Source of the DNA: Liolophura sinensis
Lineage: Eukaryota; Mollusca; Polyplacophora; Chitonida; Chitonidae
Reading direction: 5' to 3'
DNA: 64,000 nucleotides
NCBI RefSeq assembly: GCF_032854445.1
Contig: NC_088305.1
Location: 2,611,001-2,675,000 of the forward strand
The notes beneath the pieces are model-generated. The model searched no databases and was not told the DNA's origin. It saw only the letters and a list, made by a program, of their open reading frames with translations. A program made the position numbers and the translations under genes. Positions 1 to 10,192 of the stretch are shown piece after piece. The stretch's first letter is position 1. Every line of letters starts with the position of its first letter.

Positions 1-586
1 ATACACTGCCCTCGATGTGCGGTTACCTCAGTAAGTCTCATTCGCAAAACAACATGGCGGCCAAAAAGGTGCGCTAACATCAAAACATTTAGCCTCATGG
101 TGAAATCCACGGCTTCCTCATACCGACCACGTGATCATAATTTATGATTATAAACCCACGCAGTGCGCCATTGATTAGCGCACTGCCCACCCACCAGATG
201 GCGCTGCCAGGTTATCAGCAGACGAGAAATCGATAATCTGTGTAGCAGACGACTCTTCCCAACTGTTATAACTGCATGTAGAAATAAGCTTCCCCGACCG
301 AACAATTCTCCGTCAATGCAACATGTATAAAGGGAGTGGCCCTTTTCAGCTAAATGGGAAATGGGCCCACGATGGTGCTGTAATTTTTATCATGCAGAAA
401 ACAGGAAAATTTACGTGAATCAACAGTGCAATTACTGGACGGGAGCGTTGTGCCTCATATTATTTGTGTTATCGCAAGACAAAAAAAACAAAACAAGATC
501 AAAGATTTCGTCAGTTTAAAGCCTTGTCCTGGGAGAATTCCCATCATAATAAAACTATTATTTGTGCATATATGGTGTCAGGTAAG

Positions 587-588
587 AT

Positions 589-643
<55 letters not shown>

Positions 644-682
644 TTTGTTTGTTTATTTGATTGGTGTTTTACTCCGTACTGT
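587..682 (-). mobile_element. SINE-A tail fragment with (TTTA)n run
   Basis: A run of about 17 ATTT units is followed by GATTGGTGTTTTACTCCGTACT, read here in two parts as GATTGGTGTTTTAC and TCCGTACT. This is the reverse complement of the 3' end shared by some 20 elements in this window (family SINE-A in this annotation). Only the tail survives, so the copy is 5' truncated. Confidence 0.7.
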
Positions 683-758
683 ATTTTGTAGACTATTCCA
701 AAGTGTCCGGTTGGTTCGGGCGATCATAAATTTATTAATCGAAAAGAAAAAAATTAAA

Positions 759-1100
759 TTTTTGCTAAGTCCATGGGACACTGGTGTCATTTTTGCTAAG
801 TCCATGGGACATTGGTATCATTTTTGCTAAGTGCATGGGACATTGGTATCATTTTTGCTAAGTCCATGGGACATTGATGTCATTCTTGCTAAGTCCATGG
901 GACATTGATGTCATTTTTGCTAAGTGCATGGGACATTGGTGTCATTTTTGCTAAGTCCATGGGACATTGATGTCATTTTTGCTAAGTCCATGGGACATTG
1001 ATGTCATTCTTGCTAAGTCCATGGGACATTGGTATCATTTTTGCTAAGTGCATGGGACATTGGTGTCATTTTGGCTAAGTCCATGGGACATTGGTATCAT
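759..1100. repeat. 31-bp minisatellite, about 11 copies
   Basis: The unit contains GCTAAGTCCATGGGACATTG and repeats every 31 bp, with a few substitutions (gtcc/gtgc, ggtgtc/gatgtc/ggtatc). A further GTCCATGGGACA lies nearby at 1213-1224. No coding role is apparent. Confidence 0.95.
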
Positions 1101-1181
1101 ACGTTGGCTATGTTAAGTTTTAATTATGATGCACTTAATTAATACACTCACTTAATATTTTACGTTGTTGGCTATCGACTT

Positions 1182-1189
1182 TGACGTCA
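1182..1189. promoter_or_regulatory. Perfect CRE palindrome TGACGTCA
   Basis: An exact 8-base CREB/ATF consensus. It is one of at least six in the window (1182, 2512, 9863, 30321, 34687, 37571). Whether it functions is unknown. Confidence 0.3.
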
Positions 1190-1338
1190 GCAAATGTTAA
1201 GAATGGGCAAGTAGTCCATGGGACAAGGCCTAAAATTTCACATATTGGTACAACGCAGGATGGCCAAATCTCCTTGCTATTTTTAAGTTGGTAAATGTCT
1301 TTAGTTTATGTTGCGATATTATTGCCCTCGTAAATAGG

Positions 1339-1490
1339 TTTTATTTATTTATTTTATTTTATTTGATTGGTGTTTTACGCCGTACTCAAGAATATTTCAC
1401 TTATACGACGGCGGCCAGCATTATGGTGGGTGGAAACCGGGCAGAGCCCAGGGGAAACCCACGAACATCCGCAGGTTGCTGACAGACCCG
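1339..1490 (-). mobile_element. SINE-A copy, 5' truncated
   Basis: Read on the minus strand, it runs from the body (ACCTGCGGATG-like region) through CACCATAATGCTGGCCGCCG and TACGGCGTAAAACACCAATC to an AAATAAA tail. The tRNA-like head is absent. Confidence 0.85.
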
Positions 1491-4050
1491 TAAATAGGTA
1501 GCTCCCTTTAATAGACGTACGTATTGTTCAATGTGCTAAATTGCCACCAGTCATGCAGTAACATCGTTATTTGAACCCCCATAAATCAACTCAGGAACAG
1601 TGTTCACTTTTAGGAATACTTCCTGTACTAATTCAAGCTATCCTTCTCAAACATAAAAGCAGATTTGTTGATGAAAGATGAATTTTAGCACTATCTGGCT
1701 TGGCAGAGGGGTGAGCTACAGGAGCGACAAGGGCTGCATCAGCAATTTTCTTTGCAGCCAGAAAACGATAGAAGACATAAACTTTTAGGTCATTTTAAGC
1801 ATTCTATCGTGGTTGTGTTAACAATTAACTGTTGATTTCAAGTTTAAAGATCACTGGTAAATTCAAAATGGCACACAGTTGGGGTCTTCCCACGACTCCA
1901 AACACCAAAGGAAACTTTCGATTCTTTCAGAGGGACGTTCACACTCTCATTTATCTGTGAGCGGTACCTTGGATGTTTAACTAAAATCTTTTTCCTGAAT
2001 TTGATGTCTTAATTACATAGTGGCTTTACTTGCGGTACCCTGGGTGTTGGCACTCATTGGTTCGCTGTAAGGTCAAGTTGTCTGGACAGAGGGGAAATTT
2101 TTTGTTCTCATCCGAAAAACAAAGTAATTCATCCTACTCACTCTGAATCATGATTGTTTGTGGACGTTTTGACCGGTGGATGTTAAATCTGTCAAGCATA
2201 ACACTTTTTGTGTTATAAGTTTTTCATTTTCACGTATTTATTAACTTCTGTTGTCCTGTTGCCTGATGTTCCACGAACTTAATCTTCTTGCGATGTCAAT
2301 GATACGATAATCACCAAAACAATGAATGATGCCTGACTGCTCAATTTGCATAGTAGTGTCTTCGTCAGCGAATGATATATCCATTAAGAAATAATTTGCT
2401 TCAGGGTTCATTCAGTTAATGCATTTATGGAACAAATATGTCTGTGCATTTTAATGTAGTAGTTTAGCAGTTTGTACTTACCAAGTGGCAAAAACCTTAC
2501 GTGACGTCACTGTTCACAATATGTTCAGGAAAGGCAACTACAATATCTACTGTTTTAAAGGCAATTTACTAGGTTGTAAAAAGTTGGAAAAAAGTATTTT
2601 GCTTGACATACACTTCACAATAATGTGTTTTTCTCTTCTTTTTTTCTCTCTATAATTTCAAAGTCGACATTTACACTCTGCAAAGAGTATTACGGAATAA
2701 TATAGTCCTTAATCTTAGTGTTTTGACGGTAGTTTCCAATTACATATACCAGTATTCTTGATTGAAAGTCAAAAAATCTGATCAAACTTTGCTCTATCAT
2801 TGAAGTTTTCAAACATGTAGATCTCAGGTAAGGAAATGACACGGACGTTTACTTACCTCAGCTAATCTGCCTTAACTCACTTTAATAATGGGTGTAAATA
2901 AAAGAGGTACACACCTGGGCAGTTAAACTATTGATAACTTGTTATCAACCCAGCCGAAAACCTTGCAAATCTTACATGTAAATGTACAGGTCAACTGAAT
3001 ATTCAGCTAACAGAGTATATGGAATACAGATAAAATGTGGACTGCTGAATTGTCTTTGCTCAATAAAAAATACAAACCACCCTTTTAAAGTAAGCATAAA
3101 ATCTGATACTGTATATACACAGAAAAAATGATATAGGACATAGAAAAATATGTAAAAAATTCTATAATGCTTTGAAAGCCGAGAAGATGAAGTTCGGCAC
3201 TGGGGATATGGTACTGACGGACAATTCACTCCGAGCAGCCATGTTATAGAAGCCCTTATGAAATTGGCCAATCACTAGCTCTGAAAGCGTCGATAATTGG
3301 CTATTAGTTTTCGACTGTCATTGTGGTTTCTTATAGTAGATAGACAGATATCGATACAATAAATTGGATTTTGCGGCTAGTTTAAGTGTTAAACTGGTGC
3401 ATTTTGGGCCACACATCTATGAGCAGGGACTGGGAATGGCTGCCCGTGTGAAAATGTGTACATGTTCGGCAGCACACTGCAGTAACTGCAGTCAGGGTGA
3501 GCTGGCAAGAAAACCGCCTCGGGAGATTCATTGCTTGAAGAAAAATATTGTGACTTTGCATTATGTTTCCTTAACAAAGTCCGATTTATTACGAAAATAT
3601 CTTCCCAAACTCTGAATGAAAGAGTCTGTTATGGGCGTTGCTTTGGAGCTACGAACCCTAGTCATCAATTTCAGAAATAAAGCGCCTTCTGTGGTCTTTG
3701 CACGTACACCCCTACATAGTAACGAACACTGGTGTGGTGTTAAATTTTGGCATTCGACACTTCGAAGGTGTGAGGTCAAGCCGAGATCAGCGATTCGAAT
3801 ACGCCCTCTAATGTGTATTCGAATACAACCCTATTGTGTAGGCTCCTAACAATTCACACAACCCTCACCAATTTATTCTTTTGCCTCCTCTTTTATTCCT
3901 CTTTTTCCCAAACCTACATACCCTGCATGTGTTGATCTCGTAGCACGCCTTGGGCTCTTCTCTATGATGTCTGTCTTTACTGGCTGCATACTGACGCCCC
4001 GTGATAATCTCCCATTTATACAACAGGCCAAACTCCACACCACCACTGCT
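1491..4050. other. Intergenic stretch, no gene seen
   Basis: AT-rich DNA with stop codons in all frames. The short ORFs near 2972-3271 and 3364-3849 show no recognisable domain or splice structure. A second perfect CRE palindrome is at 2512-2519. Confidence 0.6.
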
Positions 4051-4280
4051 AGATCCGGTCGGGTCGTGCAAAAGACTTTAAAAATAGTACTTATTGCCGC
4101 CTCGTTTGGCGTTTTGTTGGCCTGGATGTATAATGTGACTGGGTGGGGTGTCATGTTCGGTATCTTCGACATGATACTTCAGTGGCGGCAGCACTTTTGT
4201 GGCACGGACTCGACCTGCCACAAGAAGACACGGTATATGTACACACACCTAATTACTCCTTGTCGTCATATGACTGGAAA
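4051..4280 (+). mobile_element. SINE-B fragment
   Basis: It matches the body of the element at 47826-48184 (reverse strand). Shared blocks are ACTTTAAAAATAGTACTTATTG, given in part as TTAAAAATAGTACTT, then a GGTGTCATGTTCGGT block, CACAAGAAGACACGGTATA and CGTCATATGACTGG. The tRNA-like head is missing and the 3' tail is interrupted by the SINE-A copy that follows. Confidence 0.7.
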
Positions 4281-4283
4281 AAA

Positions 4284-4479
4284 CCCATTGTGGGTGGATA
4301 CCGGTCAGAGCCCGGGGGAACCCCACGACCATCCGCAGGTTGTTGGAAGACCTTCCCACGTACGGCCGGAGAGGTAGCCAGCATGAGCTGGACTTGAACT
4401 CACAGCGACAGCATTGGTGAGAGGCTGGTGGGTCTTTACGCTGCGCTAGCGCGCTAACCAACTGAGCCACGGAGGCCCC
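4284..4479 (-). mobile_element. SINE-A copy with intact tRNA-like head
   Basis: Reverse complement reads GGGGCCTCCGTGGCTCAGTT (A-box region), then a GTTCAAGTCC B box, then the family body up to the CCACCCACAATG region. The AATA tail is missing. It abuts the SINE-B fragment, suggesting nested insertion. Confidence 0.85.
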
Positions 4480-4481
4480 TT

Positions 4482-4682
4482 ACATACACACATACATGCA
4501 TAAATACACAGGCACACACAAACATAAATATATACATACACACATACATACGTACGTATATACATACATACATACACATACGTACTTTCTGACATGCATA
4601 CTAACGTACACACATACACATACGTACATACTTACATACGTACGTACCTACATACACATGCATACGTACATACATACATACA
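4482..4682. repeat. CATA/CACA/CGTA microsatellite
   Basis: About 200 bp of mixed tetranucleotide repeats (CATA, CACA, CGTA). It produces spurious His/Tyr/Thr-rich ORFs. Confidence 0.9.
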
Positions 4683-4887
4683 GATTGCCAAGGATAAACC
4701 TTTTTATATGCATGTATATCTGTCAAAATCATTTTATTTTTACTCCGAAAGAGATATTAAGGGTACCAACCAATCAATGATCAAATGCTATACATTTCAG
4801 TATACACACGATACTAAGTTACAAGTTATTTTGATTGATTGTAACATTTGCTACATGCCATACACAAGGAAACTTGTTTCTCACTTT

Positions 4888-5098
4888 TATGGGTGAGGGA
4901 AACGGGAGTTCCCGGGTAAACCACCAACCTTTGGTAAGTCACTGATGAACTTTCCTACATGTGTACAGATATGCACATTTGATGTAAACAATTTGGTCTT
5001 CAATGAACGTTAAGCTACCGGAGCTACAAAATCCCTGTCAAAGGCCGGGATTGAACCCACATCTCGAGCGCTTCTAACCACTATGCCACAGCCAGCTT
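4888..5098 (-). mobile_element. SINE-D copy (tRNA-headed, diverged)
   Basis: On the minus strand a tRNA-like head (GCATAGTGGTTAGAAGCGC, GGTTCAATCC) leads to the block ACCAAAGGTTGGTGGTTTAC. The same block occurs at 30925-31140. Confidence 0.55.
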
Positions 5099-5185
5099 CA
5101 CACGCCAAATTCTACTGTGCAAGAATGTAACAATAGGTTCAAAATGCCTGGTTAACACTTCATTCATGTTGCATTTTCAACAGAA

Positions 5186-5421
5186 TATTTATTTATTTAT
5201 TTATTTCATTGGTGTTTTACCCCGTCTACTTAAGAATACAGGACCGCGGCCAGCAATATGGAAGGAAACCTGGCAGAGCCCGGAGGAAACAGGCTGCTCA
5301 CAGACCTTCCCGCGGCCGGAGAGGAAGAAAGCATGAGCTGGACGAACTCACAGGCACCACTCTTGAAAAGCTCTCGGGTCAGTGCGCTGGCGTGCTAATC
5401 CCCTTGGCCACGAAGGCTCCC
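5186..5421 (-). mobile_element. SINE-A copy, near full length, diverged
   Basis: A (TTTA)n run and CATTGGTGTTTTACCCCGTC mark the tail at the left. The body and a worn tRNA-like head (GGGAGCCTTCGTGGCC at 5406-5421, reverse strand) are still visible. Confidence 0.8.
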
Positions 5422-6232
5422 TATTTTCGTTGTAAGATAAACTCTTTTATGGAAAAAATTGAGGAAATTTAAACGGCATTACACAAGGCTACTGAGTAAA
5501 ACCCAAAACAAACATACAAATTAGATGTAACTAACCAATATTTATGTGTTATGATTTTGTTTTTCTTCTGGTAAGAGAGACATTCCTTTCCTTCCAGAAA
5601 TTATTTGTAAAATGGGTGCATCAGATGTTGTACAAACATTATTAACAATGACTGCATGGGAGGGTCTAATTTTAACTAGGAAGCCTGCGTCATAACAGTC
5701 TATTTTAATTGACCAATTTTTACCACTTATTTTTAAATGAACTAGACACATCAACGTTTAGGCAGCTTGCAATGACGCTTGTTACTGTAGGGCCAGGACC
5801 ACGGATACCACTGTGCATTTGATTCCGTGGCGTCGGCATGTTTTGCTAATCTCCGAAAAAAATATAACTTCCTGGCTACTGCGCGCTTTATTTCCGGTAC
5901 GGAGACGGATTGCAGTTATCTCTTCCTGCATGCATGATTCCAGTTATTTTCACTTGTTTATAGTGGTCTTCCAATCCACTTCTTTTTTGGACATCTTCTT
6001 GAAAATATAATTAAATATGTACAACACAGAGAGTAAATCCAAGCAGCAACAACAGTGTGATAGTTGGCAAATGGGAACACGTAACCAGTGGTATACAGCC
6101 TCTTGTCAACTTACCTTAGTCAGGGTTTTATTCCAACTGTTCATGTAAATGCATGCATTGCATGACTGGACGCTACTTTCATATTGAATAAAGCCTTTGC
6201 AAAACTCTCGCCTGAATTAAGTCCAAAAACTG
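5422..6232. other. Intergenic stretch, no gene seen
   Basis: No ORF with recognisable domains, no tandem repeat and no structured RNA was recognised. Confidence 0.5.
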
Positions 6233-6485
6233 CACTCAGAAAATTAATGTTAATTTTAACAGGAAGTCTGTTGTCTGAGTGACGCTACAATGCATTCTGC
6301 TATTGCAACAGATTATTCTGTTAATATAACACACATATATTCTATTAGTTCAACATAAAGATTCTTAGACTAACAAGATATTATGTTGAACATGACAGAA
6401 TATTGTGTTATAATAACAGAATATATTCTGGTATCACTCAGACAACAGAATTTCTGTTAAAACTGACAGGTTAACTTTTTCAGTG
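6233..6485. mobile_element. Foldback MITE-like element
   Basis: The two ends are inverted repeats of about 80 bp. The left end begins CACTCAGAAAATTAATGTTA and includes CTGTTGTCTGAGTGA. The reverse complement of the right end begins CACTGAAAAAGTTAACCTGT and includes the same CTGTTGTCTGAGTGA, followed in both by ATTCTGTTA-type sequence and AACAC. There is no coding capacity. The target-site duplication is unclear (possibly TG). Confidence 0.8.
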
Positions 6486-7513
6486 TGCTTAATTTATCTG
6501 TTTGTTTGTTTGTTTATAACGTATGGTTTAACGCTCCACTGAAGACTTTTGCACATAAAAGGCGGCATTCCCCGGAGATACCTGACAAGGTCGTCACTTG
6601 TAGTCTCAATCAAACCAGCTATATTCGAACTTTGACCTCACTAGCCAGGGGTCGATCTACTGCTAATTTCTAGAAAAGAATTAATTTTTTTTCATTGCTA
6701 TCAAAATATTTACCTTGCCCTAAGTCTGCTTTAGTCTGTTTATAAAGTTTAAAATTCCTGGAGACATGCTCAAAAATTAACGAACAACAACAACAGAATT
6801 TGTGAAAAAAAGAGCAAATAATAACAAAAAGTGCGAAATTAGTAATAAATAAAAATAATTAATGAAACTATGAAACCAATTACTTCTAGCGAAACCTAGA
6901 GTTCTTCAGAGCGAACATCTCTCAAACTATCATTTCCCTCAATTTGCCGGATGAAAATATAATTTAAAAATTCAAATCCGGGCTTGTTCACGTTTTTGAA
7001 CAGCTGTAGCCTAATTACTTGCACGAGATCGAGTTTTAATGTTGATATTTAACCGAAGTACATGGTTATAATGGCCGGTTTATGTCCAGGGTAGGTGTGG
7101 TGATGATAGTAGGCCTACACACGAGCTGATTCAGGCTTACATTCTGTACATACAAAAGCCTCTGGCTGTGTAATTACGACAGTTTTATAGTGACATTTAT
7201 CATTTTATCTACAACTAATAGCTAATGCAGGAAAACAACGTGTTCGCATTTTGAATGCGTATACACGTAGACAAAATTCATTCCCTTCACTGCTAATATC
7301 TAGCCGATTTTCGAGCGAGTCCTATAGTACATGTAGACCTATACTGTTAATGAATTTATGCAGACAGTGGTTCCGTGGTCTTCAATTAACACATCTGTGT
7401 ATTGTCTGTACTGGTTTTTGCGGACCTCTGCGAGAGCAGATGTAGATGCATGCGCTGTTTCAATTCGAAACAGCTGCCCCTTTCTGCATGTTCAGCGCGT
7501 CTCTTGTGAATTA

Positions 7514-7524
7514 AACATGGCGGC
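7514..7524 (+). promoter_or_regulatory. YY1-like AACATGGCGGC site
   Basis: It resembles the vertebrate YY1 consensus AANATGGCGGC, which often sits at or just downstream of TATA-less start sites. The same 11-mer occurs at 51-61. Function is inferred only from the motif and its position 650 bp upstream of the CDK5R start codon. Confidence 0.3.
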
Positions 7525-7600
7525 TGTTATTGATCGGCGTGGAATGGAAAGCAGCAGACGACAGCCTCACGCGACTGGGCGGATACAGCAGGCTGAATAA
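7517..7600 (+). CDS. Possible upstream ORF of CDK5R (27 codons)
   Basis: ATG inside the ATGGCGGC block opens a short frame, starting MAAVIDRRGMESSRR, that ends at TAA 7598-7600. If transcription starts upstream of 7517, this would be a uORF that could dampen translation of the CDK5 activator. No homology was recognised. Confidence 0.2.
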   Translation: MAAVIDRRGMESSRRQPHATGRIQQAE

Positions 7601-8173
7601 TGTCTCCATGGAGATGATGTCACCCTGCATCCCTTGCGCATGAGAACATATTATTATGTTAATCAGTGAGTTTATTCCGACAGGCTGTTATACGTCCTCA
7701 GAGGCGGCTGTATAGCGGACATTTCCAACATTTTCCAAAACTCGTACTCAATAGCCATGGTGGGAAGAAGTTTCCTGTCCTAACTCAGGGACACGACAAA
7801 CGGGGAACCTACTGGTTATCTTGGTTTCCCCCGACGAAATTCTTCCTAGTCTTCAGTGGAGAATTCCACCATATTCCAGACCACATATCGTCGTGAACTC
7901 GGTGGGCCAAGGGCATTGATTATACTCTCTACAACGGAGGAACAATCGAACGGTCTTCAACATCCAAGACTTCCTCATATCGTTTATTCATATGGCCATA
8001 AACACACTGTGTACTAGGATACCGTTATCAGAAGGCTTTGAGAATTGACTGTGGTGTAGACTAGTGTGTTTGGGATAATCCGAGGTGTGTTACAGCAGAG
8101 GAACTGGTGCTTGTCCACAACAGGTGAGTGTGGCTTGTATGCTGCTTGCCTAACGGAACGCCGCTTCTCAAAG

Positions 8174-9061
8174 ATGGGCACCGTTCTGTCGTTCTCGCCT
8201 CGTCCGCGCAAGCCCATGTACGAAGACATTCACCTGAACAATTTCAATTACGAAGTGTTGAACAACAACAACAGAAATCTTAATCAAGTCAAAGACAAAA
8301 ATTTCAAGAAACACTCGATATTTCTCAGTGCTTTGAGTTGGAAAAAATTCAGCGTTGCGACGAAGAAGAAAGAGAAGAACAATTTCATCAAGCTCACGAA
8401 TTCCATACCTAGTCGGATAGACAACAATTACAATGTGGAGAATCTTCACTTCAACAAAAACATCCAGAAGTCGATATCGTGTTACAATCTACAGACGGGT
8501 CACTCGACCAGCGGTCATGTGGACGAGAACGCTGTGAATAATAACCATGTCGTCAGTCTGAAGAAGTTCGAACGACCTGCCAGCCCAAAGAAAACCGTAA
8601 TTCAGGCGTCGACGTCGGAGCTTCTCAAATGCCTGGGGGAATTTCTGTGCAAGCGATGCCGAAAGCTGAAACATTTTGAGCCGAGTGACGTGATCATGTG
8701 GTTGCGAACAGTGGACAGATCTCTCCTGCTCCAGGGCTGGCAAGATGTCGCCTTCATCAACCCCGCCAATATCGTGTTTGTGTATATGCTGGTCAGAGAC
8801 CTGGTACAGAGTGACGTGGACACTGAGCACGAACTGCAGGCCGTCGTTCTTACTTGTCTCTACCTGTCGTATTCGTACATGGGCAACGAAATTAGCTACC
8901 CGCTGAAACCTTTCCTGGTCGAGGAAAACCGGGACCGTTTTTGGGACCGTTCCATCCTCATCATCAACAGGCTAAGCTCCAATATGCTCCAAATAAACAG
9001 TGACCCCAGCTTCTTCATGGAGGTATTCACCGAACTCAAGTCTTTCTCACCCCTTATATAA
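8174..9061 (+). CDS. CDK5R1: CDK5 activator p35 (CDK5 regulatory subunit)
   Basis: A 295-aa single-exon protein (human p35 is 307 aa, also encoded by one exon). These proteins bind and activate CDK5 without being cyclins by sequence, at membranes and in the cytoplasm of neurons. The start is set by MGTVLSFSP, nearly identical to the vertebrate N-terminus, with Gly2 in an N-myristoylation context (MGxxxS). The first in-frame ATG after the stop at 8057-8059 is this one. Residues 45-70 hold the conserved [14 protein letters not shown] block and a lysine-rich stretch. The CDK5-binding cyclin-like fold spans about 146-293: [65 protein letters not shown] and [11 protein letters not shown]. Differences: no proline-rich linker before the fold, and the C-terminus stops soon after the last helix. 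Whether it is the single pre-duplication orthologue of CDK5R1/CDK5R2 needs a tree. Confidence 0.97.
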   Translation: MGTVLSFSPRPRKPMYEDIHLNNFNYEVLNNNNRNLNQVKDKNFKKHSIFLSALSWKKFSVATKKKEKNNFIKLTNSIPSRIDNNYNVENLHFNKNIQKSISCYNLQTGHSTSGHVDENAVNNNHVVSLKKFERPASPKKTVIQASTSELLKCLGEFLCKRCRKLKHFEPSDVIMWLRTVDRSLLLQGWQDVAFINPANIVFVYMLVRDLVQSDVDTEHELQAVVLTCLYLSYSYMGNEISYPLKPFLVEENRDRFWDRSILIINRLSSNMLQINSDPSFFMEVFTELKSFSPLI

Positions 9062-10120
9062 CACTGAAGGTGTTTTGATAGCAATATCTATATAAGGGAG
9101 CAACATAAGACATATCAAAAGCAGAGAAATAGGGAGAGAGAGTGACGTCGATCGGCTTCAAAGCAGTTAAAGCTTGGTCAGCGCCGACTGCCACTCTCAC
9201 GTATGTCCCATTTCCTACGTGGCCTTTAGAAGCTCCCATGCACGGCCAAGATTCCAAAGACAATCCCAATGCATTATACTTTGCATCAAACCAACAATTT
9301 TTCCTCTCAGCAATTCTATCATGTGTGGATCGAAAGGTGTTTTTTTCTGGGCTTCATACTCTTGGATCTGTAACGGGGGAAAAGGTCTGAATGAAGAGGA
9401 TGAATGCAAGGAAATGATCATTTTAGCATTTTATTCTAGACTCACTATGTGGGGCATTGGAACATCAGAATTTACAATCAAGAAAAGAAGACAATTTCAT
9501 CCGAAATACTCAAAAGTCTGCGGCGAATTACAAACTGGAGACTGAGCTGATAATGACAAGGTTCGTGGTGTGTTGTGAGTGAACGATGTGTATCGATAAT
9601 CAGATGATATGAAATTGGCATCATTATAAAATCCCGCTTGGCATTTACGATATAGAACGACGAGACATGCTGGTAATTATTTAGTCGACTTTGTTTGGTC
9701 ACACGAGCATCTCCGGTGAAATTGCTTTATTGATGAGGAGAGAGAGCGGACATAGTCCGTAGATATTCGGTCAACATTTTCATTAATTAATTGTTGCGTG
9801 TCACATTCCAACTCCTAAAATACATTCCCACCAAAGCGATGAACATCAAAGCTGCCATTTTGTGACGTCATTTTTTTTTATTGAGACATTCATTTTTAGT
9901 TGTATATTGGGATGATAATCCAATATTGCTTATAATGTTTATAAATATTCCTATGGTCATCGATGTTATCGATGTAATCTGTAATCTGTAATTGTTTTGA
10001 CACACAGCTATCCGGGTATCATATCCGGACATCATTTCCGGACAGTTTATATATACATGTATATAACTGAATGGTCAGCTGACTTACGTTAAAAAATCTT
10101 CTATGGAGTGATCTATACAT
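9062..10120 (+). other. 3' flank of CDK5R
   Basis: Probably contains the 3' UTR, but no AATAAA was found in the first kilobase, so the transcript end is not placed. A perfect CRE palindrome lies at 9863-9870. No further ORF with homology was seen. Confidence 0.4.
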
Positions 10121-10186
<66 letters not shown>

Positions 10187-10192
10187 TATATA
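10121..10192. repeat. (AT)n microsatellite
   Basis: Almost uninterrupted AT dinucleotides over about 70 bp, with one ATAATA break. It creates a spurious Ile/Tyr ORF. Confidence 0.95.

Larger units (their letters stand above)
6486..8173 (+). other. 5' flank and probable 5' UTR of CDK5R
   Basis: This region precedes the CDK5 activator. No TATA box is obvious. An AACATGGCGGC block (7514-7524) resembles a YY1 site and contains the start of a 27-codon upstream ORF. A strong 5' splice-like site (CAG/GTGAGT) lies at 8121-8129. An in-frame stop at 8057-8059 shows that the main ORF cannot extend far upstream. Confidence 0.4.

Noticed and set aside
4249-4470. ORFs of the type MAQLVSALAQRK
   Set aside because: Translation of a SINE-A head and body; the same peptide type would arise from other copies.
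8066-8173. N-terminal extension of the CDK5 activator
   Set aside because: No in-frame ATG upstream of 8174, and the family start MGTVLS is at 8174.
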